Made by a program: the position numbers and the translations under genes. Shown here one piece after another: positions 17,354 to 24,781 of a stretch of 64,000 nt of DNA. This DNA is from Synechococcus sp. UW69 (GTDB lineage: Bacteria > Cyanobacteriota > Cyanobacteriia > PCC-6307 > Cyanobiaceae): assembly GCF_900474185.1 (NCBI RefSeq), contig NZ_UCNW01000009.1:558001-622000 (forward strand). Reading direction: 5' to 3'. Under the pieces are notes generated by a model. That model saw only the letters and a program-made list of their open reading frames with translations, had not been told where the DNA came from and did no database searches. Every line of letters begins with the position of its first letter. Position 1 is the stretch's first letter.

Positions 17354-17491
17354 TTAACGATGAAAGTCTTCTCTTTTGAGTGGTGTTTTACGGTCGTTAT
17401 TTTTGATGTAAAAGAATGCAGTTGCCGCAACAACTGCCAGCGGGATTGCCGTAAAAAGAAGCAGCGCGATTGCGGTGTAATCTTGATGCAT
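17354..17491 (-). CDS. Small single-helix membrane protein (45 residues)
   Basis: Not recognised as a named family. ATG 17491 to TAA gives 45 residues: a short polar head (MHQDYT), one strong transmembrane helix (about residues 6-29, AIALLLFTAIPLAVVAATAF) and a basic tail (KNNDRKTPLKREDFHR). This architecture is typical of small thylakoid-complex subunits and stress-related membrane peptides, and the positive-inside pattern gives an outside N-terminus. It sits in the AT-rich island. A longer frame on the other strand (17306-17497) is cysteine-rich and less protein-like. Confidence 0.6.
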   Translation of the reverse strand: MHQDYTAIALLLFTAIPLAVVAATAFFYIKNNDRKTPLKREDFHR

Positions 17492-17650
17492 ATGTAAAAA
17501 ATTTTTTATACCTTACTTCCCTGTTCCGAGAGTGATGTGCCAAACTTGACTTTTGGATTGTTCAAAAAGATCTTCCGCTCTGTCTCTAATTGATTGTGAG
17601 TTAATTGGATAAACTATTGCCGATAGCATTGCTGGCTTAGGCGAATATAG

Positions 17651-17773
17651 TTATTTAATTAGCTTTCTGCAGATCATGCATGAAAGGTTTTGCATGAATT
17701 TTTGATCAGCAGTAATTTCGTGGTGCTGATTGATGATGGCTTTAGTCGTGGCATGAACCACAACTTCTGGCAT
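17651..17773 (-). CDS. Possible 40-residue protein
   Basis: ATG 17773 to TAA 17651 encodes a 40-residue soluble peptide starting MPEVVVHATTKAII and containing a Cys-Met-Ile-Cys pair near the C-terminus. It starts 10 bases after the stop of the 79-residue gene at 17784-18023 on the same strand, which suggests a two-gene unit. No homology recognised. Composition looks coding, but the frame is short. Confidence 0.4.
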   Translation of the reverse strand: MPEVVVHATTKAIINQHHEITADQKFMQNLSCMICRKLIK

Positions 17774-17783
17774 TAAATTGCGA

Positions 17784-18023
17784 TCATTTTTGAATTTCCT
17801 CGTTTGTTTGATTGGTTCTAAATCCTTGCTGAAAAGCTTCTAAATCTTGTCGTGCTTGAAGCCAAATGATAAGACGCTCACTGCTTTGGTATTCCATCCA
17901 ATTAGCTTCTGAGGCAACAACCTTCGTGTGAAGAGCACGTTCAGTTTTGGTTTCAAAGCGGATAACACCTTGACTCAGAGGTGCATGGACAAAATAATCC
18001 CAATTAGGCTCAACCATCATCAA
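17784..18023 (-). CDS. Hypothetical protein (79 residues)
   Basis: No family recognised. It is a soluble 79-residue protein with balanced charge, rich in Glu and Gln in the second half (LEAFQQGFRTNQTNEEIQ). Of three successive in-frame ATGs the first is at 18023; the third (MVEPNWDYFVHAP) at 18017 is equally likely. It lies within the AT-rich island and probably forms a pair with the 40-residue frame downstream. Confidence 0.5.
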   Translation of the reverse strand: MMMVEPNWDYFVHAPLSQGVIRFETKTERALHTKVVASEANWMEYQSSERLIIWLQARQDLEAFQQGFRTNQTNEEIQK

Positions 18024-18161
18024 TAATATATCCTCATCAACTTAGCTTTTGTTCCGATTGAATCCATCCATAATTGACCATACGCTGTAAGCTAATTTAT
18101 TAAATTACGTTAAATCTGAGTGCTGCAAAATGATTGAATTGCTCGAAGCATAATACTTGCA

Positions 18162-18294
18162 TCAACGCCTTCTTGCCTCATTTGTTTCGATCATAGTGGC
18201 ACCTTGAGATGTAAAAAGTAAATCAAGCATCTTGGCTTTTGGCTTAAAATTCAGCTTGTTCCCCATTCAGTAATCCTTCTCGACTTTTTGGCAT
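18162..18294 (-). pseudogene. Frameshifted small gene
   Basis: ATG 18294 opens MPKSREGLLNGEQAEF and then meets TAA. Skipping one T in the TTTT run restores a frame reading KPKAKMLDLLFTSQGATMI and ending ETNEARRR before TGA (18162-18164). The two halves together look like one compact small protein of about 45 residues, broken by a single extra base. The alternative is a sequencing error or programmed slippage at the T run. Family not recognised. Confidence 0.5.
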
Positions 18295-18332
18295 AGGCGT
18301 AAGAGTCAAGGGGGCTAATTTAGGGAACTTTT

Positions 18333-18348
18333 AATGATGTTTATCATT
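18333..18348. promoter_or_regulatory. Palindrome upstream of the 67-residue membrane protein
   Basis: AATGAT-GTTT-ATCATT is a perfect six-base inverted repeat, 13 bases before ATG 18362. It shares the half-site ATGAT/ATCAT with the palindrome before the flavodoxin gene (19182-19204), with spacer four instead of five. A Fur-like operator is possible, but the half-site spacing differs from the classic Fur box. Confidence 0.4.
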
Positions 18349-18361
18349 GTAAGTGAAGCGA

Positions 18362-18565
18362 ATGGATTCGATGAAAGGCTTGCTAAAACCAGGATTTTTC
18401 TTGGCTATATATGTTTTAATGTGTTTTGGTGTTCTGGTTTTAGCTATTCACGAGTCAACCGCTCAGCCGATCGGATTGCTGGTCGTTGCCATGGTGATGA
18501 CGCCAATAATTGTTTCGATATGCGGTGGATTACCCGTTGATTTTATGAAATCTAAAGCTAAATAG
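18362..18565 (+). CDS. Small membrane protein, two predicted helices
   Basis: Not recognised. The 67-residue product (ATG 18362; GTG 18353 also in frame) has two hydrophobic stretches, about residues 11-31 (GFFLAIYVLMCFGVLVLAI) and 38-57 (PIGLLVVAMVMTPIIVSI), and a basic end KSKAK. Its upstream palindrome resembles that of the flavodoxin, so the two may be co-regulated, perhaps by iron. The overlapping frame at 18334-18540 lacks this pattern and is rejected. Confidence 0.5.
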   Translation: MDSMKGLLKPGFFLAIYVLMCFGVLVLAIHESTAQPIGLLVVAMVMTPIIVSICGGLPVDFMKSKAK

Positions 18566-18654
18566 AGTATAGGGAATTTTAACTCATTGGTGCGCTAATA
18601 AATCATCATTTTACCTTGGCTGAATATGCTAATGCGTTCAACTTTTTCTCAAGA

Positions 18655-19173
18655 TTATCGTGAGGTGACCTCTTGAATAATTGCTTTTGACCAGGCTTGC
18701 AGGCGATCATCGGTTTTTTCTGATTCATTGTCTTCGTCGATGGGGAGTCCACAGAACATCCCGTCGATAACACTTTTTGACTCATCAAAAATATATTGCT
18801 CAATCGATACATGGCCAATCATTCGACCTCCTGCGGATTCAAAGGATCTGTATAGTTCTTCCATGGCATCGCAGAAGTATTTGCTGAAAGCCGCAGAATC
18901 GCCTAAGCCTACAATGCCAATGGGTTTATTTTTAAGTTTTAAGTGAGGAATATTGTCAATGTGGTCGTCCCAAGTTGTGCCAGATCTTTTGACATCAGAG
19001 CCGGTATTCCAGGTGGGTGTGCAGCAAATTAATGCCTCAGATTCCTCTAATTCTTTTGTAAAATCAATTCTATCAAGATCTTTTAATTCTGAACCTGGTA
19101 GCAATATATTCAACCTTTCTGCGATGTCTTCTGTGTGGCCAGTTGCTGATGCGTAAACGATAGTGAAACGCAT
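18655..19173 (-). CDS. isiB: Flavodoxin (long-chain, IsiB-like)
   Basis: FMN electron carrier that replaces ferredoxin when iron is short. The 172 residues match long-chain flavodoxins: phosphate loop YASATGHTEDIAE (about 7-19), aromatic loop PTWNTG, GLGDSAAFSKYFCDAMEELY, and the C-terminal IEQYIFDESKSV...FCGLPIDEDNESE. The FMN phosphate loop is S-A-T-G-H-T rather than the usual T-Q-T-G-x-T, so this is a divergent member. It is AT-rich like its island and is preceded by a strong palindrome (19182-19204). The symbol is by family resemblance. Confidence 0.85.
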   Translation of the reverse strand: MRFTIVYASATGHTEDIAERLNILLPGSELKDLDRIDFTKELEESEALICCTPTWNTGSDVKRSGTTWDDHIDNIPHLKLKNKPIGIVGLGDSAAFSKYFCDAMEELYRSFESAGGRMIGHVSIEQYIFDESKSVIDGMFCGLPIDEDNESEKTDDRLQAWSKAIIQEVTSR

Positions 19174-19181
19174 GAGCCATT

Positions 19182-19204
19182 ACTTATGATTTATTATCAT
19201 AAGT
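19182..19204. promoter_or_regulatory. Nine-base inverted repeat at the flavodoxin promoter
   Basis: ACTTATGAT-TTATT-ATCATAAGT is a perfect inverted repeat ending nine bases before the flavodoxin ATG. The position and AT-rich ATGAT/ATCAT half-sites fit an iron-responsive (Fur-like) operator, which would match known iron control of isiB. Binding protein identity is inference. It may also overlap the ribosome site region of the transcript. Confidence 0.5.
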
Positions 19205-19347
19205 GCTTTTAGGTCCAGCCAAAGTACTTTTTTGACGCGATGATGTTGTGCAATCTACGAATGAATCTGCTTTTCAGTCGATGTCCTGCTTAAGAAGCCA
19301 ATACGTGTTCGTTACTGGGATATCAGTGATCTATTTAAAGCAACTGG

Positions 19348-19749
19348 TCAGGCGGTGCCAAGTCCGTTGAACAGCTCTTTATGAACAACAAATGTATGGT
19401 AGAGAGCTGTGCCTGATTCGGGTTCGAGTCGTTCTCCGTCAGCGTTGAAGCCGATGCTGCACACCAGATTGCCTCTCCAGCTGATCTGATCCGGGCTCTG
19501 ACTGGCAGACCAGTCCATCATTTTCTGAGCCTGTTCTGGTAGCTGGGCAGCAATTTTTTCACAGGCTTTGTTCAGCTTGTAAAGAGCTGGAGGCTTGGCA
19601 GGCAGTGCAAGGGATTTCCTCAATGAAAGCTCATCGAAGATGCCGATGTAGCGGATGTGTTCAATGATCTCAAGCTCGCATGGATCCAGGCCAGCATCGT
19701 TGAGTGCAAGCTCGAAAAACTCAACATCCAGGAGGGGACGCTTGATCAT
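19348..19749 (-). CDS. Hypothetical protein (133 residues)
   Basis: No family recognised. Soluble 133-residue protein with a helical first half (LDVEFFELALNDAGLDP, ELSLRKSLALPAKPPALYKLNKACEKIA) and a second half with WSASQSPDQISWRGN and HTFVVHKELFNG. ATG 19749 is the first in frame. Composition is less AT-rich than the gaps around it and looks coding. The opposite-strand frame at 19657-20064 overlaps it and is likely spurious. Confidence 0.55.
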   Translation of the reverse strand: MIKRPLLDVEFFELALNDAGLDPCELEIIEHIRYIGIFDELSLRKSLALPAKPPALYKLNKACEKIAAQLPEQAQKMMDWSASQSPDQISWRGNLVCSIGFNADGERLEPESGTALYHTFVVHKELFNGLGTA

Positions 19750-20043
19750 GCAGGTTTGATGCCCAAGGTTGAAACCGCCTCGGAAGTGACGAGTTCAATA
19801 ATATACAAATGCTATAGCTCTCTAGAGGCCCGTGTCCATCCTGTCAAATGGCAGAGCCAATACCAAAGTGGAGCCAGGTTGATCATGCATGCTCGGTTTG
19901 CTGATTTAGTTAAAACTATTGCTTTCTATGTTCACATCACAAAAAATTGTCTCATTGTGCTGGCTTTGTATCCATGTTGTCTGAGTGATTCCCGTTTAGA
20001 TGCATCTTCCCGTCGCTGTCTTGGGCGTTGCTCGGGCGCTGGA
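19750..20043. other. Gap with no recognised feature
   Basis: About 290 AT-rich bases between two minus-strand hypothetical genes. Both strands were read; the only open frame (plus strand, ending 20064) has an unlikely composition. No repeat, tRNA or terminator was found. Confidence 0.4.
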
Positions 20044-20367
20044 TCAGTTGCTGATTTTATCTAAAAAATCTGGCTTGCGGCGCATTTTTTCCTGGATGTC
20101 GCCAAGCATTGAGCTGTAATTTGTGTGCACAACAACCTCCATGGTCTTAACCACCTTGTGGATTTTCCAGAGGCCGATTTGTATCTCAGAGCGTGCATAA
20201 GTCACCTGCCATGAGTCTGGATTGGGGCGACCGACTTGCTTCACCGTGATCTGGGTCCAGAAGGAGCTGCGGCGATGGGCGGCTTCGTAGCAGTGGCTCA
20301 CGCTGCCATCGGCCTTCTTTGTCTTTTCGAAGCCGATGCTCTGCAGTTGCTCGCTCCAGTTGGACAT
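20044..20367 (-). CDS. Hypothetical protein (107 residues)
   Basis: No family recognised. The 107-residue product is basic and soluble, with SHCYEAAHRRSSFWTQITVK and EVVVHTNYSSMLGDIQ, and strand-rich central part. ATG 20367 is used. It has protein-like codon use despite the island setting. There is no obvious partner gene. Confidence 0.55.
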   Translation of the reverse strand: MSNWSEQLQSIGFEKTKKADGSVSHCYEAAHRRSSFWTQITVKQVGRPNPDSWQVTYARSEIQIGLWKIHKVVKTMEVVVHTNYSSMLGDIQEKMRRKPDFLDKISN

Positions 20368-20493
20368 TCTCAGGACGTGAATGGACGAATTTAAACCGTT
20401 GCCTGATGCTGGCAGATTCTCTTGTTTCCCTGATCAGGATTGTGCAATGGGGCCTGGGTAAATTATTCCTAATCTCAAAAATTTGTTGCCAAG

Positions 20494-20691
20494 ATGAGTA
20501 GTTATTTGTGCCGTATAGCCGATCAAATCGAACGGATGCATTGGTTGAAGATTGCTACTGGCATCGATCTTCCGTTGCCATGGAGTGTTGTTCTTTCAAG
20601 TTCGCAAGAGCGAGAACGGGTGGAGATCCATGATTTCATGGCCAACTTGAAGAATTATTTGATGCTTGATTCGTCGCCGGTCGATCAATGA
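20494..20691 (+). CDS. Possible small protein upstream of the broken thiD
   Basis: Not recognised. ATG 20494 opens a 65-residue frame with MHWLKIATGIDLPLPWSVVL and EIHDFMANLKNYLML. Its TGA (20689-20691) overlaps the two ATG codons that begin the thiD remnant, an arrangement usual for coupled genes. It may be a real small gene or the end of a larger lost gene. Confidence 0.4.
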   Translation: MSSYLCRIADQIERMHWLKIATGIDLPLPWSVVLSSSQERERVEIHDFMANLKNYLMLDSSPVDQ

Positions 20692-21202
20692 TGGAAAGCT
20701 CGGGGAGCTGCTGATCGGAGCTGACGATTGGAGGCAGTGATTCGGCTGGAGGTGCCGCTCATCAGGTGGACCTCAAAACCTTTCAGCGCTTCGATCTCCA
20801 TGCTGCGTCTGTGATCACGTGTGTCACGGCTCAAAATAGTCTTGTTGTCACGCATGTTGAACCCTTCAGTTGTTCTTCGGTTGGTCAGCAGAATGAGGCT
20901 GTTTTTTCGGATCTCGTTATCCCTGTCTTGAAATTTGGGATGTTGCACTCATCGGCGATTGTGGATGCTGGTGAAGGTCCTGGCATCTAGCGATCGCAGC
21001 TTGCAATGACGCCACCCACTCCCACAAGTGGACGGGATGCACTCTCGGTACTGCAGTCATGGCTGCTCTCGTCCTCGGCCTACCACTCGCAGATGCCGTG
21101 ATCCAGGCCAAGGTCTATGTAAGGCAAGCATTGCTCCAAGCGGTTGCCTGTGGGCAGGGACTTGGATGTGTGGGGTGCAGGAGCGAACTTGTGAGCAAGT
21201 GA
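20688..21202 (+). pseudogene. thiD: Remnant of thiD (hydroxymethylpyrimidine phosphate kinase)
   Basis: The plus strand reads ELTIGGSDSAGGAA, then VDLKTFQRFDLHAASVITC, VTAQNSLVVTHVEP, and LKFGMLHSSAIVD before TAG at 20988-20990. This is the N-terminal third of ThiD, with the substrate loop GGSDSxGGA. An earlier TGA lies at 20712-20714, after the likely start ATG. From 21023, in another frame, come TGCTLGTAVMAALVLGLPLA and AVIQAKVYVRQALLQA, the ThiD C-terminus with the GTGCTL anion-hole motif (here WTGCTL), ending TGA at 21202. About 110 middle codons are missing. The gene is dead: two stops, a frameshift and a large deletion. Confidence 0.88.
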
Positions 21203-21224
21203 GCTAGGCCCAAGTCCTGCTGCT

Positions 21225-21833
21225 TTAGAAGGCTGCTCGTTGACGGGGTGGGCAGCTCAGACCATGGCTGGCATGGAAATCTTCTTGGACCTTCCATGTC
21301 AGCCGACGCGAAATCTGTCGAACGATCTGTTTCAGCAGATGGTCACCGCTGCTCTGGACCAACTGATCCGGCAACATCGAAATCACTTTGGGTAGCCGGA
21401 TCCAGACCTTGAGATCAAGGTCCCACTGCACTGAGGTCTGCTCCTGTTCAGGGATCAGTCGCATCCCAGCGCGGAAGTCGACGTCATAGTGATTTCGCAG
21501 TGCGAGGGTCTGCGGCACCGTGCGCAGTGTTTCGATCCGGTACATCCCTTCCTGTTGCGGCAGCAGTCTCAGAGCAATCGTTGGCTCCACTTCGAAGCCG
21601 AAGTTTCCGAACCGCCCCAGGGTCAGGCTGTAGGACTGCAGGTCGATGGCCTCGATCTGCATTGGACTGGCGCAACGCTCAAACCAGCTTTGGTGGTCAT
21701 CCAGGTAGCGCGCCAAGACTGCTTGGGGAGCCAGCATCTGCATCGAATCCTCGAAGTGGCTGCTGTAGCAGCGCACCTGGGGGTCGGCACCATGAAGCTG
21801 ATTGTCGGTTTCAGTGGGCGACAAGACAGTCAC
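21225..21833 (-). CDS. DUF1997 domain-containing protein
   Basis: Conserved cyanobacterial and plastid protein of 202 residues, function unknown; the fold family resembles lipid- or ligand-binding coenzyme Q-binding-like proteins. It contains VRCYSSHFEDSMQMLAP, a beta-rich middle (LTLGRFGNFGFEVEPTI) and a C-terminal amphipathic helix region. It precedes no partner closely: ispH lies 61 bases upstream on the same strand, so they may be co-transcribed. Its last 55 bases (21227-21281) are copied at 16992-17045. Confidence 0.85.
   Translation of the reverse strand: MTVLSPTETDNQLHGADPQVRCYSSHFEDSMQMLAPQAVLARYLDDHQSWFERCASPMQIEAIDLQSYSLTLGRFGNFGFEVEPTIALRLLPQQEGMYRIETLRTVPQTLALRNHYDVDFRAGMRLIPEQEQTSVQWDLDLKVWIRLPKVISMLPDQLVQSSGDHLLKQIVRQISRRLTWKVQEDFHASHGLSCPPRQRAAF
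21227..21281 (-). repeat. DUF1997 gene end (repeat copy 2, intact)
   Basis: Direct-repeat partner of 16992-17045, about 4.2 kb away. The shared core reads AGAAGGCTGCTCG on the plus strand, then GGTGGGCAGCTCA, and GGCATGGAA. This copy is part of the intact coding region and the other is a fragment. Confidence 0.8.
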
Positions 21834-21894
21834 GGATAGGGAGCTGCCGACGATGGGCGGATTAAAGATGAACCAATGTAAAGCTCCTTGCGAT

Positions 21895-23094
21895 TCAGTT
21901 TTCGCTCAATTGCATCAGTTTTTCGATCACCTCTTCCACAGCCCGGTCTGGGGTTGAGGCACCGGAGGTGATTCCCACCTTGACGGGTCCTTCAGGAAGG
22001 AAATCGCCTTCACGACAGAGCTCGGCGGAAAGGGGTTTGTGCTCAATTGAATTGCTGCCGACGTCAATGCGCTCGGGCGTGTCGATGTGGAAGGAGCGGA
22101 TGCCGCGGCTGATGGCGATTTCCTGCAGGTGGGTGGTATTCGACGAGTTGAAGCCACCGATTACCACCATCAGGTCCAACGGTTCATCCACCAGGGAGAA
22201 CATGGCGTCCTGACGCTCCTGGGTTGCGTCGCAGATGGTGTTGAAGGCCAGGAAGTGATCGTTGAGCTGGGTGGGGCCGTATTTGCTCAACATCGTTCGC
22301 TCGAACAGGCGTCCGATTTCCTCCGTTTCGCTCTTGAGCATTGTGGTCTGGTTGGCCACACCCAGGCGTTCGAGGTCTCTGTCGGGATCGAAACCAGGGG
22401 AGCACGCTTTGGCAAAGCGTTCGATGAAGGCATCGCGGTTTCCGTTGCCGAGGATGTAATTGGCGACGTACTGGGCTTCTTCCAGATCCAGCACCACCAG
22501 ATAGGTACCGGCAAATGAGCTCGTGGCGAGTGTCTCCTCGTGCTTCACCTTGCCGTGAATGATCGAGGTGAAGGTGTGCTTTTTGTGTTTCTCCACGGTG
22601 TTCCACACCTTGGAGACCCAGGGACAGGTGGTATCAACGATGTGACAGCCCCGCTCATTCAGCAACTGCATTTCCTGAACGGTGGCGCCAAAGGCCGGAA
22701 GGATCACCACATCACCGGAGGTGACACCGGAGAAATCCTTCACCCCTTGTTCAACGGGAATGAATTGGACATTCATCTCTCTCAGATGATCGTTCACAGA
22801 GGGGTTGTGAATGATCTCGTTCGTGATCCAGAGACGCTCGCTTGGGTAGTGCCTGCGGGTCTCGTAGGCCATTGCCACGGCACGTTCGACGCCCCAGCAG
22901 AAACCGAATGCTTCGGCCAGTCGAACGTCGAGCCGACCGTGTTCAAGCCGATAGCCGTTGTCCCGAATCGTGCCGATCAGACCGCTCTGGTAGGCCTGTT
23001 CGAGGCTTTCTGCCACTTCCTCGGCACGCCCGAAGCCTCGCCGGTTGTAACGCTCGGAATGATGGAGGGAGCGCTTGAAGGCGTGGGTGTCCAT
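21895..23094 (-). CDS. ispH: 4-hydroxy-3-methylbut-2-enyl diphosphate reductase
   Basis: Last enzyme of the MEP isoprenoid pathway; makes IPP and DMAPP for carotenoids, phytol and quinones. Length 399 residues is the long cyanobacterial/plastid form. The three Fe-S cysteines are seen in [22 protein letters not shown] and, further on, [27 protein letters not shown] is the substrate-binding serine/asparagine motif. The ATG at 23094 precedes [13 protein letters not shown]. It is separated from amt by a strong terminator. Confidence 0.96.
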   Translation of the reverse strand: MDTHAFKRSLHHSERYNRRGFGRAEEVAESLEQAYQSGLIGTIRDNGYRLEHGRLDVRLAEAFGFCWGVERAVAMAYETRRHYPSERLWITNEIIHNPSVNDHLREMNVQFIPVEQGVKDFSGVTSGDVVILPAFGATVQEMQLLNERGCHIVDTTCPWVSKVWNTVEKHKKHTFTSIIHGKVKHEETLATSSFAGTYLVVLDLEEAQYVANYILGNGNRDAFIERFAKACSPGFDPDRDLERLGVANQTTMLKSETEEIGRLFERTMLSKYGPTQLNDHFLAFNTICDATQERQDAMFSLVDEPLDLMVVIGGFNSSNTTHLQEIAISRGIRSFHIDTPERIDVGSNSIEHKPLSAELCREGDFLPEGPVKVGITSGASTPDRAVEEVIEKLMQLSEN

Positions 23095-23148
23095 GGGGTG
23101 CGCCGGTGTGGGGTAACTCTATGTGGCCTGAAGCTGCGATTCAGGCAG

Positions 23149-23177
23149 CAAAAAAGCCCGGCCGATCGGCCGGGCTT
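23149..23177 (-). terminator. Rho-independent terminator of amt
   Basis: AAGCCCGGCCGATCGGCCGGGCTT (23154-23177) is a perfect 24-base palindrome; on the minus strand it is followed by a run of T (A-run 23149-23155 on plus). It lies 28 bases after the amt stop and before the ispH start. Confidence 0.92.
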
Positions 23178-23204
23178 GAGATCAATAACTGTGCCTGAAA
23201 GGAA

Positions 23205-24677
23205 TCAGTTGTTGATGGTGGAGAAACCGGCGTAGGCCTCCATGCCGTGTTCGCCGATGTCCAGGCCTTCGGTCTCCTCCTGTTCGGTGACGCGGATACC
23301 ACCGAAGAGGGCGCCGATGATCTGCCAAGCGATGTAGCAGGTGACAACAGTCCAGATGGCGTAGGCAGCGGTACCCAGAGCCTGGATGCCGAGCTGCTCA
23401 ACACCACCGCCAACAAGCAGGCCGAGAGGTGAGCCGTCGCCCTGGATGTCATAGCCCCAGAGGCCAATCACGAGCGTGCCCCACACACCGCACACACCGT
23501 GCACGGAGAAGGCTCCCACGGGATCGTCAATGCCTGCGGCATCGAGTGCAGCGACGGAGAAGACGACGATGATGCCTCCCACCAGACCTGCTACCCATGA
23601 GCCTGCCAGGGTCAGGTTGCCGCAACCAGCGGTCACGCTCACCAGGCCGGCCAAGATGCCGTTGATGATCATGGTCAGGTCAGGCTTTTTAGAGGTGATC
23701 GTGGAGATCACCGTGGCACCGATGGCACCGCCGGCAGCGCCGAGGGTGGTCGTGACGGCCACATAGGGAACCCACTGGTCCATGGCCAGCTGGGAACCGG
23801 GGTTGAAGCCATACCAGCCGATCCAGAGGATCAGAGCGCCGAGGGTGGCGATGGACATGTTGTGGCCAGGGATGGCCTGCACCTTTCCATCGACGTATTT
23901 GCCGATGCGGGGTCCAAGTAGCAGGGCGCCGACCAGGCCGGCCCAGGCACCAACGGAGTGCACAATCGAGGAGCCAGCGAAGTCAATGAATTCGACATTG
24001 CCCACGCTGTTGAGCCAGCCACCGTTCCACTCCCAGCTGCCAGCAACCGGATAAATGAAGGCAGTGAGGACGAGCGCGAAGATCACGAACTCACCAAACT
24101 TGATGCGCTCCGCCACAAGGCCGGAAACGATCGTTGCAGCTGTTCCGGCGAAGGCTGCCTGGAACAGGAAATCAACGGTGGGGACCAGGCCGGCATCGCT
24201 GATGGTCTCAGCGGTGACGGTCGGATCGAAGAAGAATCCTGCGAAGTACAGCCAGCCGTCGATCGCGGCATCGCCATACATAAAGGAGTAGCCCACGAAC
24301 CAGTAGGCGGTCACCGCGAGGGCGAACACGAACAGGTTCTTGGCAAGGATATTGACGGCATTCTTTTGCCGACACATGCCTGCTTCAACCATGGCGAAGC
24401 CGGCGTTCATGAAGATCACCAGGATGGTGGCGACCAGAAGCCAGAGGTTGTTGGCCAGAAAAGCTGCGGAGAGTTCAGGTAGCTCTTCGGCTTTGGCAGA
24501 CAGCGTGAAGATGCCCAGACCCATAAGCGCCAAGGGCGCACAGGCGAGCCAGGTCATGGCGCGGTTGGAGCTGAAGCCACGGATGCTCTTGAGAAGCAGC
24601 ATCGGGCCTTCCAGGAGGCTTGCCTCTTGGAGTGTTTTGCGCCGCCGTTCTGGAGGCGCGTGGAATGCAGTTGTCAT
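23205..24677 (-). CDS. amt1: Ammonium transporter
   Basis: Inner-membrane ammonium channel of the Amt/Rh family. From ATG 24677 the protein has 490 residues; an ATG at 24602 with GGAAGG eight bases upstream is an equally good start. A cleavable leader ends in LSAKAEELPE. Eleven transmembrane helices follow, with FMNAGFAMVEAGMCRQKN, PGHNMSIATLGALILWIGW (first pore histidine region) and FSVHGVCGVWGTLVIGL (second pore histidine). Expression is likely nitrogen-controlled: ntcA is in this window, and a near-consensus NtcA site lies upstream. It ends with a strong terminator, so it is a single-gene unit. Confidence 0.95.
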   Translation of the reverse strand: MTTAFHAPPERRRKTLQEASLLEGPMLLLKSIRGFSSNRAMTWLACAPLALMGLGIFTLSAKAEELPELSAAFLANNLWLLVATILVIFMNAGFAMVEAGMCRQKNAVNILAKNLFVFALAVTAYWFVGYSFMYGDAAIDGWLYFAGFFFDPTVTAETISDAGLVPTVDFLFQAAFAGTAATIVSGLVAERIKFGEFVIFALVLTAFIYPVAGSWEWNGGWLNSVGNVEFIDFAGSSIVHSVGAWAGLVGALLLGPRIGKYVDGKVQAIPGHNMSIATLGALILWIGWYGFNPGSQLAMDQWVPYVAVTTTLGAAGGAIGATVISTITSKKPDLTMIINGILAGLVSVTAGCGNLTLAGSWVAGLVGGIIVVFSVAALDAAGIDDPVGAFSVHGVCGVWGTLVIGLWGYDIQGDGSPLGLLVGGGVEQLGIQALGTAAYAIWTVVTCYIAWQIIGALFGGIRVTEQEETEGLDIGEHGMEAYAGFSTINN

Positions 24678-24761
24678 GAACGAGGGTGCAGAGCTGCGAG
24701 ACACGTCTGGAATGTTCCCAGACGAACCAAACCAAGCTGCCTGGGGGAAGCCCCCTTCCAT

Positions 24762-24775
24762 GTTCGATCTGCTAC
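24762..24775 (-). promoter_or_regulatory. Near-consensus NtcA site upstream of amt1
   Basis: On the minus strand the sequence is GTA-N8-AAC, one base off the NtcA consensus GTA-N8-TAC. It lies about 85 bases before ATG 24677. No good TAN3T -10 box is seen at the usual 22-24 base distance, so this is only a candidate. Confidence 0.25.
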
Positions 24776-24781
24776 CAAAAA

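Noticed and set aside
17306-17497. 63-codon plus-strand frame
   Set aside because: It lies antisense to the better-supported 45-residue membrane peptide and has an unlikely Cys/Lys-rich composition.
17690-17740. Hairpin-like sequence with ATCAGCA/TGCTGAT arms, considered as terminator
   Set aside because: The arms are short, the loop is long, there is no T-run, and it lies inside the possible 40-residue frame.
20685-20948. 87-codon minus-strand frame
   Set aside because: It lies opposite the thiD remnant, whose plus-strand translation is clearly ThiD-like.
17000-21300. Prophage or insertion sequence as the source of the island
   Set aside because: No integrase, transposase, terminal inverted repeat or phage gene was found; the borders are partial gene copies, not att-like sites.
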